The notes below the pieces were generated by a model. That model searched no databases. It saw nothing but the letters and a program-made list of their open reading frames with translations, and was not told the origin of the DNA. Positions 24,548-39,500 of a stretch of 64,000 nucleotides of DNA are shown here, piece by piece. Position 1 is the stretch's first letter. Each line of letters starts with the position of its first letter. The translations under genes were made by a program, and so were the position numbers. The DNA comes from Haemonchus contortus (Eukaryota > Nematoda > Chromadorea > Rhabditida > Trichostrongylidae): NCBI GenBank assembly GCA_000469685.2, contig LS997565.1, positions 48,232,336-48,296,335 on the forward strand, given 5' to 3'.

Positions 24548-27500
24548 TCAAACAATTGGTGATTTCAAGAAATAATGGAATTTACTGTTTTCATGCAGTG
24601 CGACATTCGTTTCCTCCAATTGTAGCCTTCGATTTATAGCTTGGTAGAGTTTTCCATTCAATTTTTCCTCATCGATACCTTGAAGCTCGAAGTCACTGTA
24701 CATTTTCTAAATAGAGATGGATAAATTAGATATAAAATACTGCAGACCGAAGTTGCATACCTTTACTATAAAACTTAGGCATGTAAACTGGTACGGACTG
24801 AGTGACTGCTGTAATCGCTCTGTCAACCATTCGTTGATCATTTTTACTTGGTTGGCATACCAGTTCTGAACATCGATAATATTTCAGGGTGCCACTACAA
24901 TTACAGGTTCACATTTCTTCTTCTTCTTCTTCTTCTTCTTCTCTAATCTCCGAACAGGCGGAATGCATTTCGAAAAGCTACGTGATTTCGAAAGGAAGCC
25001 GTGTTCATGGCGCAACCAAAAAAGTTACACTACGCTGAGCTCTTTCTTTATTACCTTTGAAATCGATTCTGGCTGAAGTTGGTTGAAGTTTTTCGAGAGC
25101 CCTTTCTTAACTACTTTTTCTATTTCTCCAGGTTTGGTATTTTTTTTATTAAAAAGGTGCCCCTCTACCAGTTTTTGTGGCGCGATTCGGAAATGGACCA
25201 AGATGAAAGTGGGAATGGGATGTCAAACGGTCTGTAAATTACCAAATAAAAAGAAAACATAAAGAACACTCTCTGAATCGGATGATGCATTGACACTTGA
25301 ATGAGAGGAGGTACCTTACCTCAAACAAAGTGTTCACCCAAACTTCGTCGGTGACAATTTGCCGTAGTTGTTCTGTGCAACCACGCATAAATGTCACATA
25401 CGAGTTGCCCATGTGTCCGGTGGATTGTTGTTGTGTGACGAGAGCTTTCTGTAAACAGGTGATCAATAGTGACTAGTGATTTTCCAAAGTCTCAGCCGGT
25501 TTCAGTACCGCATTTTGAGGCGTGGTAGGTGTAGCTGCAGCGGTGCCACTAATGTTGATACCTTGCTCGCCCACCATCGTCTTGACTTTGTTGAATATTG
25601 AAGTCGGCTTTGGCTAAAAGACATTTTAAGGCCATCATGATGAAAAATCATTTTTCAACTAGCGTTTGACATACTACCTACCGCCATACTCAAAAGAGCT
25701 CCAATGGGGTTGCCTTCGTCGTAACGGGCAAGTTTACCAAGAGTAAACTCCAATACACCAATCAGTCGGTCTTGGATGCATGTCTCCATGTCCGAAAGCA
25801 TCGTGTCCAACGTTTCATCCAATTTGGACTGATATTTGAACTGAAGAGATGTTAAGATCAATTGCATAGTGGAATGCTACAGTAAAAGCGGTTATCCTCC
25901 CATTAATAGCTATCAAATCACCGATAGGAGCCCTACCGGTCGAAGACCCTGGGAATCCATTTGCATAACCATGACTTCTGATACCCATAAAGAGCCCAGA
26001 CGGGTTCAAAATCCGTCCGTTTTAATTGATAAGGCCAATTTGTTGGGCCCACTGTGACATCTATCACCTACCTCATGAGTGACTATCACTGCCCCTTCCC
26101 GTCCCCTGCGGCAAGGAGGTCTGTTTCAACACCACGCAGCGTTGCGAGACGACTAAGTAACACAGCAAGTAAGGTAAGGCTAGCAGTGAGGCATCTAGCT
26201 ATGCACCGTCACGAGCTGTGAGGGAGTCGGGACTACGGCTACACGCTGTACACACTCTCTCACCTCGCCGTCTAACCCTTCAGCTCTATGCGTGAGCGTC
26301 AGCGATAATTGCTCTCTTCCTGTTACAAATCCAACAAAGTATGGCCTTGTACTGTACCGGAGTAATCACATAAAGCGAGTAAATAAAATTCGTGGAATAA
26401 CAAAGTGCCAAAATGAACTCATACCTCTCCTACATCAACGGACATCCTTGTAGCTCGGGTCTTCGAACTAAATATGACGTTAATCATGACGCATACTTCC
26501 GAAGGTAAGATGTAATCGGTAGACTTCCGGGCACGTTGCATCCATGAATCGAACTGCTGGTACGTGCTGAAATTTCATGGGTACAACTATGGCGAGAAGT
26601 TGGTACCCTGATAAATCTTATTGTTAGAACGATTTTGAGGAATTTAAAGAGTATAGGCGTTGTGCGTTTGCATGATCAAAGTTCGTTGGCCAAGCTATCC
26701 CAAACCCCTCTTGGTTCAATTGCCGCATGATCAGTGATTACCTCGACTTAGGCAGAATGCAGGACACCTACTTAGTAGAGAACCCTAGAGAGCCATCCGG
26801 GTTGTGGTGCTGTACAAACCCAGCAACCTTGTCGCATGTGTTCTACTTTACTTTTTATGCGGGGAGGACCCATAGACAGAAAATGGAGTGCCTTCTAAGG
26901 TTCGCCGCGGTTCGCCGCGGTTCGTCGTGGGCATCATCTTCTCAGCATTCAACAACGAAAAGCAATTCTTACGAAAAAAAACTTGCGCTGTCTCTAACGC
27001 CTAATGGTGCATCGAGTTAGAAGTTCATCTAAGTATGAACGGTTATGCTGTGGTACATTCAAGAGGCTATTCTCCACGATGCATCCATCACCTACTAACT
27101 AACCTGCTCGCCACCTTCGAGATCATATCCGACGTCAAACTCTTCATTCTGACTGTCAAATATCGACGAAATTCCTCTTCAGGCCAATTCAAATCAACGA
27201 CGAAGGTGTGAAGGGCGTCCAATTTCCAGTAGATATCCTCAGAAGTCGCACAACCCTCTCTGAAAGTTCATAGAAAGCAATAAAGAAGCCAAAAACTTCA
27301 TACAACTTTTCTGTAGGATATATGTTCTCGTGGCTTACTTTCTAGGTTCCCATTTCTCTTTGACAAAGCCTTTGTCGATTGATTGCGATATAGAGTGCTC
27401 CATCAGGTCTGTGTATCGAACTACTAGTGGTTGGAATTGAGTGGTGAGTTTTTTGTGGAAAATACCTCCATTTAACGACTCTGAAAGGAATAGCGCTGGC

Positions 27501-30500
27501 ATCGCTTTGAGGTCTCCTCCACTGTGAAGCTCCTTCTGCCTAAGTTCAAATGGAGTGACTCACTTTCATTGAGCAGGAAATCATTGAGCGTTTGAAAGAG
27601 CGGAAAAGCGTCCCATGAATCTGGTGGTTGTACTTCCATAGCAGAATCGAGGTCAACTGAGTACAGCGACCAGAATATTTCCGAATGATCGGCTAATAAG
27701 TCGGAGAACCAAGCAAATGCCTGAATTGAAAAAAATTACTCGTCCAAGAAAAAAGTTGTAATTGCACTCACTCGTCACTGCACAGCCGATTTCTCAGAGA
27801 TTAGCGAGTGTCTTCAAGCACGGGTGTGAATGCATTGCAGGGAAAATTTAGTGGTTCTTCATTTTTCAAGGGCCCACTTGTGAGAGGTGAAGCATGGTGA
27901 AGCATGGTGGCGAGTTCAGGCTATAGCAACGTTCCCCCTACGACCCTTCTCTCTGACTGGCTCAAATATCATAAAAAGATGAGCAGTGTATTATTTTGTT
28001 GATGCTGACCCCTTCCAAGAAGTTCTGTGTTGGACGGTACTGTATGGACTTCGTACTCTGTCTGTACTCAGGACATAGCCACTACCTTTTCGAGACCTTC
28101 CACGCCCACTGTTAGGTACTGTAATGGGTAAACCTGAGGCTTTGGCTGCCTGTGAAGCCAAATGTAGGAATGGAAAAATGTTATGTTGCTGCTAATGCTG
28201 AAGGTATCACTTGTAGAGGTGGTAGGAGCATACCACCCTGAGAGAAGATTAAACTAGCGTCACCAATCCCAGAGTAATCAGCCATCCACCTTTTATTGCG
28301 CTACGAATTTCTGAGCTCTAGTTTGACGTCAAAAATGTCATGGCATCACAACATGCCCTGAGCTTGTAGACACACACTTCACCCGAGAACAGCGACTGCA
28401 CACACTTTTGTAATCACACGTGGCTGATTGGGAATTACCAAGGGTTGTGGTAGCAAGGTAAGGCAAAACACTAAACACAGCAGCAACATACGATCGTTTC
28501 AAAAGAATCTATCATGAATTTAAACTTTTTATTCAGTCATAGGGAAATCTTTTGAAACGATCACTGCGTGATTTCTGCTTAAGGTATGTATATTGCGAAG
28601 TAAAATGGTGTAGCGCTACGGATGTCCAGCTGAAAAGCTGATTTCAAAAGGACTCTGAGACCTGACTGTGCAAATCGCGTAGGAAAAGCTTGCATTTGGT
28701 GGAAAGGCATACATGAAGCGCTATGGTTGGGCAAAAAAAAAGAAGCCGTAAAATCAACGTGTAGTCTGATTGTTATTTTACGCCATTATTAATCGAACTA
28801 GTATTTCAAGACAGATTCGGAAAAGAGGTCATAGATAAGGGGCGTTTTTCAGCACTTTTCGATGGCTTGCCCTCAGTCCACCCTGTGGCGTTTGTCTCGC
28901 TTTTAGAAAGTATAGTGAGACAGCTGGGTAGATAAGGCTTCTAAGACGAATATATTTTTCCCTTAGGCGAATTTTCCCTAGAATGAACCTGGTGTCCCCA
29001 AGTATAGCACAAGGGACGCTATCGGGTCGAAAAACGGTCTAGAAAGGGCGTGAAAGACTGCAAAACCAGCTTAGCCGACGTACACAACAAAGGCTGCTGT
29101 GGCCTCTGATGGCGTTGTAGAGGCTGTAAAGGTTGCAGTGTTTGCACCGGTCACAGGTTGCACGTAGCCCGCTTACTGTAGCCGGCTCCACGCAAAGACA
29201 CACTAATTCGGACAGCTCGTCCAACTCAATCTAGATTCCCCAGAATTATCGTGAACTTTGTTTTTAAACTAGTTTGTTAAGTTAAAGGTAAATTTTAGTT
29301 TGACCTCAGATGGAATGGGTACAGGCTTATGACAGCATCACTCGATTACTATTACACAATCAGACTACTCGCGAAAGCACGAACAGAAATTGAAATACGG
29401 CGAACTGCAAACGCTAAGACACACTGTGAACTGTGAGAACTGTACTCTTGGGTACCGTTATAGGTGAACACTTGAAAAAAATAAACCACGAAATTTCTCA
29501 CAATCCACTGTTACCGTATCGTAAAAGTCGGAAATCATACCCCTCGAAGTTGCTAAAAAGTAGAATAGGAACTACGAAAAGAGTAAACAGAAACATAAAC
29601 ACAACAGGATAGAAACTAGAGTAAAAAGGCTAGGCGAGAGGTGCACCAGCTCAGCAAACTTACTCCAATTATATCTAAAAAGGTGAAGCTGGCGATTCAT
29701 TCAACTACAGCGTATTCTAGAAAAGGCCTCCTTGTGCCTCAACCAGTTGTACTTACCTCCCCGTGATGTTCCTCATTTTCTTTCAGCAGATCAATACAGT
29801 ATTCTGTTACTCGCATCATGTCTTCAATCCGTTGTTGTGGACTGACGTCAACTCCCATTCGCTCTAGAAAACGAATTGTGGCTCAATACTGCACGGTATC
29901 TTTTTCTCGAGAAACGTTCGTTGCTCGCGTCCGCCGAAAGTAGGTCACCTCGCCCACTTCCCGCGCGGCGCACCCTAGTGAGGTCTCGAGATGACATTAC
30001 AGTACCACCAAGTGTTAGTGGAGCGAATGATTTGCATTTGTCCGTGTTATTTTCTCTTTGGCTGACTGCCGTGGACTAAGCGTAAATCGTATGCCCTACT
30101 GATAACTGCGACATCCGTCAAGTGTCGCGGGCAGACCCGCCGCATGCGACGGCTGCGGCGTGACCTATTTTCGACGAACGCGCGCAGTGAAGCGCTTCCC
30201 TTTTTCTCAGCGTGGCTATAGGGTATATCACGAAGACTCTAAACTGTTTAAACATAATCATGAATTTTTTACTCTAAAAACTCTTCCATGAGCGGCAGCG
30301 CTGGACAAAACAGTTTGCAACAATGGTTATTAACGGAGGTATTAGAGTTGGCTGAAGGTCTCGGCAGGAGGCACCATCTCAGTTTCGGCATGGGGACAAC
30401 TATGGCGCCTCTTAGTCCATGTCTCGTTTTTCTACCTCTGCGTTTATTTAAGAACAAAACTATCTCAAGAGGTTACATACAATTATCAATAGCGTCTTAT

Positions 30501-33500
30501 TTCCATGCTCCGTACAAATAGGACTTACGCTCAATCTTTGCCTCATTACATATCCGTGTATAGTTGACGAGTGCGGCATCCTCAAGACATTTACGAATAA
30601 CAGCCCGTACCTCTTCCGGCGGCACAGGGGATACAACATCTTTCATTAATACCTAAAAATCCATTAAACTAAATTTTAGGCAGCAGCGTGGTAAGGAATT
30701 CCCTACATACCCTTTCCAAAAGTGACAATGTTCCCTTTAGAGCACCTTCAGGACGACCAAATGGGAAGCAGTACCTGAAATGATATTTAATTAGCGATCT
30801 TACTCAGCAAGAGTTATCATGATGGTAGTGGCCGTCATTAGAAAATCATGGTAAACCATCAAACATTCAACTTCGTCCACCGGTCAACTGATTATGCCAG
30901 CCGCTCGCGCTAGTGTCAGGAATTGCGAACGCAAACGATTCATTGACAACGATACTCATTACATAGACAACAACTCAAGCAATATTTTATAAATATGTTT
31001 TTTGAACTAACCGAAAATTGGTAATCTGCTTCTCCAATAATACCCGTAGTCGTTCTTTGATTTCCTGGAATTTCTCCTTCTCTTCCAATGTTACTGTCCC
31101 GACGCCGTCCGGCCTGAAAGAATCTTTTATTTTGTGACAAAGGAACTGCTAGAAAAAGGAGGATCAGAATCTGTTGGTACATGCAAATAGGGGAGGATTA
31201 CGCTTGAAGATCGAAGGATTTCCATTTTAACGAGAGTTGAGGAACAGAAGGGAAGGGCGGGATGACAGCATTGCTGTGTAGTTCGGAGCAATTTGTCGAT
31301 TTTCTCATGGTAGACGATCATCAGCAACACTGACAGACCGATGGACCTATACTTTTCATGGCTGGATCGCACTAGTACAGAGTGAGCAACCTCTACGTTT
31401 CTTCGAGAAAAATAAATCCCTTGAACTTGAATTCCTTGAATTTTGTTAAGTCTCGCAGGCGTAAGAAAGCGTCAGCGATGTAAGAAAGAACGACTCGATG
31501 ACGAGTTCAATGGTTGGAAGGTATCTTTGGTTTTAAGAAAGAAAGGTTTTACAGAAGGAGAGAGAGAGCTTTCAAGTCCCCAGAGTCATTGCCGGAACCA
31601 GTCAAATAAAAAGATGTCCACAGCCGCAGTTCAAGTGCTAAAGACTGCCGGCTCTACTTACCTATTGCCATGGACATGACTGGCGCAGAACGCAAACGAA
31701 TAGTGGATAAGGGTTGGGTCGATCAGTTGGCCCTGATCAGCTTTGTCGAGCAGATTCGAAAGCAACGTTACGTGACGATAGCACCCTCGAACCATATACC
31801 GAGCACAGTACTCGTCCAGCACAAACACCTGTCCCGGGGAGAACCAACCCTGAAAACATGGAAATGTAATATGTACGGTTTTGGCGGAATGAATGAAGAC
31901 CCACCAAAGAACAGATTGGCTCGTTCATCCGGAAATTCAGAGTTTGCCTTTGGATATCAGCAAACAGGTGGTCTTGATTGAAGCTGATCGGATCTGCCTT
32001 AAACATCAGAATGAATTCCTTCCAAGGTTCAAAACCATGAATATGTTCCTACCAAGATGATCTCGTCCAAGCCATGCTTGCTGGCTTTATCTTGAAACCC
32101 TTGCGCTTTAGGGGCTACCGTAGACTGCTTCGGCGGCACGGGTTTGTAAGCTTGCCCAGTAGCTCGGTATAAAGCCTAAATATGCTTACGGCTAACACTT
32201 GAACCAAGACCGCAAGAAATCTTGGTTAAGGGGAGATTATTTTCTGAGAGAATTTCAGCGATTAGCTGACCTGGACCCATAAGTGTCGCTCGTTCTCGTC
32301 GTCGGTGGCAAACTTCAACTCGTCCCCTTCTTTGATGGCCGTGAAAAAGTGCTTTCCACCTAGAGCGGCGAGTTCTAAAAAGAATATTTTTAACAAACGA
32401 ATGAAAATATATAAAATGAAGAGCAAACTAGAATTTAGTCTAATATTTCGAAGAAAGCCGTTAGCTATTGGGTTGAGATGGAATGTTCGGAACCAGGGCA
32501 CTTGTGTCAAAACGGGTAAAGAGCAGAGGGCAAGGAGGCCATGGGGAGACAGTGCGCTTCCTATTACCTCTGCTGGTTAACCGCTTTGAGAAGACACGTA
32601 TCTGCTATGTAGGGATGCGGTACAGTTGTCAACTTTCAAACTTCTTTCCACTCAATGTGCCATTTCACCTACTCGAATGCAGAAGTTTCGGATGGTAACA
32701 TAGGAGCTATGCTTTTTTGACCTTCTTTTTCCGCGCTTTTATGGTCCGAATATAATAGACACGATTCGGAAAGATAAGGATGAATGGCAATTTTCCAAAA
32801 AGTTTGAACAACCTGAATCCGGTTCAGGCATATAGTCGATGGTGAAGCCGTCGACTTGAACGAACTCTGTCGGATCCGACTTTTTCTGCCGAAAACTACA
32901 AACCGCGAAAGCATACTGGGATACCTAAATTAAACTTACGCTCATTATTATGTATCATATGGTCTGCGCTACAACACTCCTATTCCACATAAACAAAATG
33001 AAAACTCCAAATATATTTGAGGGTTTTTCCTCTTAATTTTTTTCACTCTGCAGAATTCTGAGACACATTTTGATAAAACTTACTTGAACCAAGCAAAAAA
33101 ACCGCCGCTTCCACTTCTTCCACGCCATCCGTCCCATACAGTAGCAGTAACCACAGTATTTGAGGTTCGGTGGTTTCTCTACTCGAATCGCAATGCGGAT
33201 CTTCAAATGCTGATCGGGGCTGTTTTTTGGCACCGTCATAGTGTACCACTCGGGAGATCGGGAGCAGTTGGGAGTTGGTTGGATGATCACCTGAAACAGT
33301 TGGCATAGCTTAAGGGAAAAAAATTGCCACGACACGAATTCAGGGAGTTGGGAAAGGGGAGGATTGCAATAACACAATTTGACTTCTTACCTTTCCGAGT
33401 TCCTTGTCCTCGAAGGAGACTATACTCTTCACCACCGAGTACAACTTCACTTTTACAACAGGCAATGGGTTTTTCGTCGAGAAATCTCCTTGCGTGTCCC

Positions 33501-36500
33501 AGCTGGAATGTTGGAAATTGTAATGAAATCTAAAAAAATCCCCGAAGAGGGAAAGAAATGAGACGAAAAGAGTACGATGGTCGTTGTGCTTCGGCGTGAT
33601 CCGTTTGTAGCTTGTGCCCATCCACTTCCATCGTGCAGTAGACAATTCGATTCGGTGCGATCGCTTTCAAGCCTTGAACCTCCATTACGACAACCTTAAG
33701 TACCTATGTTTTATAAACTAAAATGAACTCTCAGAAACCTAAAATGTTCATCAGGAAGGACAATAAAAGTTCTTGTTCAGCTATTGAGCTTGACACGGCA
33801 CAAACATTGCCATGACCTACACCAACCAAAAAGGCGTAGCTGCAGTCAAGTCAAAATGAATTCCGATTCTTCTCAGACTTGGGACAATAGTGGACAATAG
33901 ACAAAGTGCTCAACACTGTCAGAGTTGAGCTACTCGATCGAATTTAAACTTTTTTGTACCGTACCTCCATATTGAAGGTGAGCACGACGTCACTTTTCGT
34001 GAGCGTTACTTCACCATCATCACTGTCGTTCTTGTTCAAGGAACCGGAACTAGTCCTCCTTTTCAAGCTAAAATGCTGCTTTCATACATAGATTAACTGA
34101 ACGTCACATATATCCACACAGATATACCTATAAACCATAAATCCGGTTAAGAGCAAGAAAAGCCAAAGCGTACAGGTTATGCGAAAGTAGATGCCAATCC
34201 ACACACTGACGTCTGAGTTCCTAACCCTGTATCATGCTTCCTACCTCCTTGACATTCTATACTTCTGATGGATAGGACTCGATAGCGTCGCACGCGCAAA
34301 ATCAATACCTATCGCAAAGCGCACAGAGCGTCCGATCGGAATGTGAAAGCAGTTTTAGCAGTTTTTCTAGGACTCAAGTAGCCTATTACTAGCTCTATTC
34401 TGAGGTCTCATAAAGAAGGTGTCAGCTGAGCAAAACCATCCAGAATTGACGCGATAGTAGCGATGGCTGAGAAGAGTTTCGGAGAGAAATGAATTAGCGA
34501 TAGGGCTGATGAGATGGAATCGTGAACTCATCCGAAGAAAAGAAGCATTAACGCATAACGAATGATTTCATACATGATTATGTCAGCTCAGCGTTCTGAA
34601 TTATGGAAACGATGGTGGGAATATTTTCAGAATTCCCAGAATGTCTGCCGGGTCACCCCTACTGTCCCTTCACTAGCTGCAAACGCTGAGCTCCTTTGTG
34701 CTTGGCAGACAATCCATTTCTCCTGAGCTACGTCTCCCCTTTTCGCAACATTCAAAGCAATAATGTTTGATCATCTAGAGGTTATTCGTCAGCACGAGAC
34801 CATAAAGGAAGGAAACGATGAGAAAAAAAACAAAAGAAATAATAAAAGCTCAATCGGAGCGTAAAGAGAACGAGTTCCGAAAGAAGTGATTAGTGACCAA
34901 GGATCAAACAACTGGAGCTTTTTAAAAGAGAACAGTCGTACTATAACGCCTTTTTTCAATCTTTCTTCTGTACTGTTGTTGAATCCCGACTGTACAGCAG
35001 AATGTCCTTTGAACATGGTCTCATTTGAACATGTTCTCAACAGCTGACGTTGGAGTTCAACCTGGGAAGGGTTCTAACTCCCCATGGGAATTAGAAGTTG
35101 AAATTCTTCCCTGGTAAGTCATCAGTTTCTCCTATATTCATTCCGATAGACCCAATTCAGAGAGGATCTCCCAATGGGGAAGGTGTTGAAGAGGGAAAAT
35201 CGGATTTCTTATTTCAACCCCTATTTCATCACGCCCATCCCCAAGTGGGCGTTCGTCTTTGTAAACATCAGTAAATTTGAAAAAAACAGGCAAAAGGATG
35301 AAACTGGGAGTGAGGGTCGTGCTGAGGTTCACTTTCGTTAGAAAGAATTCCGAAGGTTTCGAAAGAATGTAGGTGGTGATGGAGATTTTTAAGGAAATAA
35401 AGGGGTTATAGGGAATCAGAACGCTGAACAAATACTGAAAACACAGCAACCAAGCTCAAACTGTCAGCCAACTTATGCAGAAAAAAAAATTCATAAAAGC
35501 CAAGCACGGTGATATACAGTAAGCATCAGGTTCATTCCATTATCAATCAAAATCACAAAAGAAAATGTTTTTTGCAAACCTGTTAAACAGTGACAGATCC
35601 TCTATGCTTCGCGATCTAAAATGCAAAAATGATTTCAAAAGGTTTTTGGTGATTTTTTTGTGTGGTGAAATTGCCTCGCGTTCGAGTATGGTGGACTCGT
35701 CAGCGACATTCAGTTATAGGTGGGTGTGGATGCGTGTGTAAAAAAAGTGCTTGAATTGGTCAAGTTCATCAGACGACGTGCACAGAAACCGAAAAGGAGT
35801 GCCATAGAGTGTGATAGACAAAATTGTGTGACCATTATGTAAGCCTAGGATGGCTGGCTGGCAATTCGATCGACGGCAGTTTCTAATTTAAAAAAAAAGT
35901 TTTAATACTTTGTTAACTTAAATTTTCACTGCCATGAATCGATAGTGGAAAATGAAAAAGAAGACAGGAAAAATCTTTAAAAAATAGGATAAAATAAGTG
36001 GAACAGCGACAACCAAGACGACAGTTAAGTGAATGGCAAATAGGCAGGTTGCCGAGCTGTAACCTACCGTTTCGATTTGTTGGTGCTGCTGAAAACAGAT
36101 GAATCTCGAGCCAAGCTCATATAACAAAAATATTACGGATCGATGAAAATAAAAAATAAACGAACTAAAATGGGGTAAATCGCAAACTAACATAGGATCA
36201 TTAAGCGAAAATTTTGAGGGCTTAAAAAAATTAGAAAAAATTCGAACTTAAAATGGTGAATAAACAAAAAAATCTGATAAAATGGAAGAAATGGACAATA
36301 TATGAGGAAATCAAAATTTAGCTGAACAAAGAGCAAATTTCACGCCATTGAGGAGGTAGAATATTTCGAAAATGACGTCTACATGGAAAAGAGAACAAAG
36401 TCTTCGTAAGGGAGAGAAATAAATTAGGCGAATTTCGGAAGTCATGGCGTAGACAGACGCACATTCGCCTTACCTAGCCAAAGACCTAAAATCTGAAGGA

Positions 36501-39500
36501 AAATCATTAGTGATCAGTTACCTACCGTGATTTGTCTTTCCGTTTTCCAACAGCTTGTCCACGGGGTGTTACGGGCACTGATTCCAAATTGGAAATCAAT
36601 AAATTGATTGACTGCCGAACTTCATCCATAAATAACGTTTCCATATCTTTTACGACAAACTTCGGCATGATTTTTCGCATCTGGAATGACATTTATGATT
36701 TAATCAAAAATACCATTTTTCTCAGCTCATTTACTTATTTAGTAGAACTTTATCATAGTTCTTTTCCTTTATCTTTATTCTAAACAATTTTTAAAAATCA
36801 TTTTTACTTCTATACTTACTTTTAATAACGATTTTCAAAAAATCTCAGTGAATTTCTCGTATCGAAAGCAAAATCATCAAATTATCCTAACAATCGTCCG
36901 TGTCTCACAGTGAAGTAAATTTTTCCAGTTTTTTTTTGTAAAATATTTCAAAAACTCCCTAAATTACCTGCTTGATTCGCTTTCATTCTTGTGACTGAAA
37001 AAACCCGAAAATTTCCCTCACTATGATTCACTCGTTAGATCACAACGGAAAAGAACCAGGTAGATAATCTTAAGGGTAAACAATGAAAACAACAAAAACA
37101 TGGACTACCGACAGCAGTGGTAGGTTCGCTCCACCAAAAGCGCCTCTTTTTCTTTTATTTTTCGGAGTCTAACGACTGGGTTTGAAGGTCTTGATATACG
37201 ACCAACTTCAGTTGAAAATCATGAAAATCAGAAAAAAACAAACAATTGGAAAATTTTTTCTGAAAAATAGATAGTTGTTCACAGATTATAACATTATAAC
37301 ATAAATGCAAAAAATTGCATGCTATTTATATTTTCCTTGCTAAAATGAATCGTTCGAACTCATAGCCCACAATTCGTAAGGAACGAAGCTGATCAAGTCA
37401 GAATGGATTGTTTTCCTACCCCCTCTCGGAAAGCATAGGGTCGAAGTCTACCGAAGGGCAGCCACCTCTTGGAGGAGCATTCCGCAGAAGTTTTTTTTAA
37501 CGTGATAACGCCATGCATGAACTCTATTACTTAGTCTACAAAAGGAACGGGGAGCGGAATGAGCCGGAAAAAAAGGCGAGATGCTCAAATTTGCGATTTG
37601 TGGTAATGACATTGATAGTAAGAACATTAGTTCAAAAGAGAAAATTGGTCCAATCATTTTCTATGAAGCAGAGCTCTAGTTTGCTTCCTGTATTAGGTAA
37701 TAGTTCAAAGAATCGTTCAGAAATTGCACCTTATGAATTTCCCGACAAGCATCTTCCCTCGTCGCTACCTCTCGTCGAATCGCTGCTGCTTGTTCATCGG
37801 GGTTATCGAGCTGAAATTCTTAGTAGAAGTGGAAGTAATTGGTCAGCAATTTGTGGCGCATAAATGAGAGTTGCAAAAAAGTGGAGAAAATGAATAGAAG
37901 CCTCCAAGGAATTCCAAATAAAACTGAGACTATGCTGGGACGTTTCTGATAAGCACCTCAACTCACCTGCAATGCGTTGAAGATGATTTGATGTTCGAAT
38001 TTCTTTACACCAAGCACTTGCTGGAACATATCGTAAAGCTGCTCTTTTCCGAGAATAGCGTCGGCATTTGGCTGACCGGGAGCATTCCGCGTTCGACCTC
38101 TGAAAGGCGAATGTAAAAGGTGGGCTCATTTGAAAAGAGCACCCTTCGAGAACAGTGAAGCACAGGATTCACCAGGCTCTTCAAGCTTTTGTCCCTCAAA
38201 CTTTTTCGATATCACTCACAATCGTGAGATCACGGGTTACCAAGCATGACCCCCAATAATAATTACCCAAGATGTGAATCCCAAGCCTATTGACTAGACT
38301 AGAATTATTCGGGTGTGGTGCTGTAGGAACGAAATTGTCGCGTCGCGGCGAGACAGATGCAGCGAGGAAGGAATGTAGCAGGATGCAGCGGCAAGTAAGA
38401 AACTCAGGAACAAAAGAACTAACAGTAGAATCATGCTAAAAGCAATAATCGCATAGTGATTGAGCTGTATAAAGAAAGCTAGAATTGCTATAACGAGGCA
38501 AATGGTCCGCGACAGACGCGTGCGGCATATCGATTGCATAAAACCGTTCCTACTTCCCGTCTCTCGAATCATTCACTCGGTTAGTTCAACCAAACAGTGA
38601 TCGGCTCACCGAAGGTGTTACTGGTACGCCTTTTCAACTTTCTCACCTCGCAGTTCGTCCTTGCGTTTCCTCATCTCCCTTAGTAATGGTGTCGAATTTC
38701 GTTAACCAAGAAGTCAGCACTGTATCTTTAGAAAGGCCTTCAATATCTGGCAGGGCACGGATGCGCTTTTCGATGTTACACCGGAACACCTCCAAATGAT
38801 ACAAATGAATAATATAAAATGAATATTAGAAAGAGACTATAGCAAATACGGATCAATGTCTGCGGTACCTCTCGAAAGTCGTGCATGGAAAATCCTCCGG
38901 CGGCAACGACTTTTTGAACCCGTTCTGACTTCAGAAAGATCTAGAAGAGGTGGAATTACTGAAAGTTTGTCGCTGGAATAGGAGCAGTTTCGAGCTCCAA
39001 GAATCCAATGCAGTAAAGATTAAACGACAACGTTTTGTTCGGTTGTGACTGGAATGCGCCGCGCAAACAAATTTCACTCAGAATACTAGCGCTGTTTGAA
39101 TGCGCATGTGTCTTGTACAATGATTATGGGGACCACTTATATGTGATGATGTACAAATTGGTCCTTTCTCCTTTCAGAAGGAGCATGGCATCACCTCAGA
39201 GATTTTGAAAAGATGGAAGGCTTGGCTTGCCCTAAACGTCTATCGTCTCTCATTTGCCCAAACTTCGAAATTTTCCCTACTTTGGCTTTGATGCATTGAA
39301 CCTTGACATCATGACCCCTCTAATATACTGACAGAGTGTTTCCTACCTTGAAAGTCGAAAATCCCTGTAACAAGCTTCAGCACTCTTTATCCTTTACTGC
39401 CCCACTTTGTCGAGAATGAAGAAACTGACTGAATTTTTTTCAAGAAGATGAAACCGACTAGAAACTTAGCGTGAGTGGTAATTTGACCTTTTCTTTTCTG

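Larger units (their letters stand above)
24548..29863 (-). other. unc-31: unc-31 exon map, Munc13-homology and C-terminal part
   Basis: Exons: 29757-29863, 27564-27720, 27339-27480, 27104-27259, 26425-26566, 25682-25840, 25509-25613, 25320-25448, 24761-24865, 24548-24706. For 27339-27480 the CTTTCAG acceptor at 27481 was chosen because it restores both phase and family alignment ([11 protein letters not shown]). Exon 25509-25613 encodes a linker ([15 protein letters not shown]). Confidence 0.85.

Noticed and set aside
27487..27563. Short apparent intron with acceptor CTTAG at about 27543
   Set aside because: It would be only 24 nt and breaks the frame; the CTTTCAG acceptor at 27481 gives a normal intron, correct phase and family alignment.
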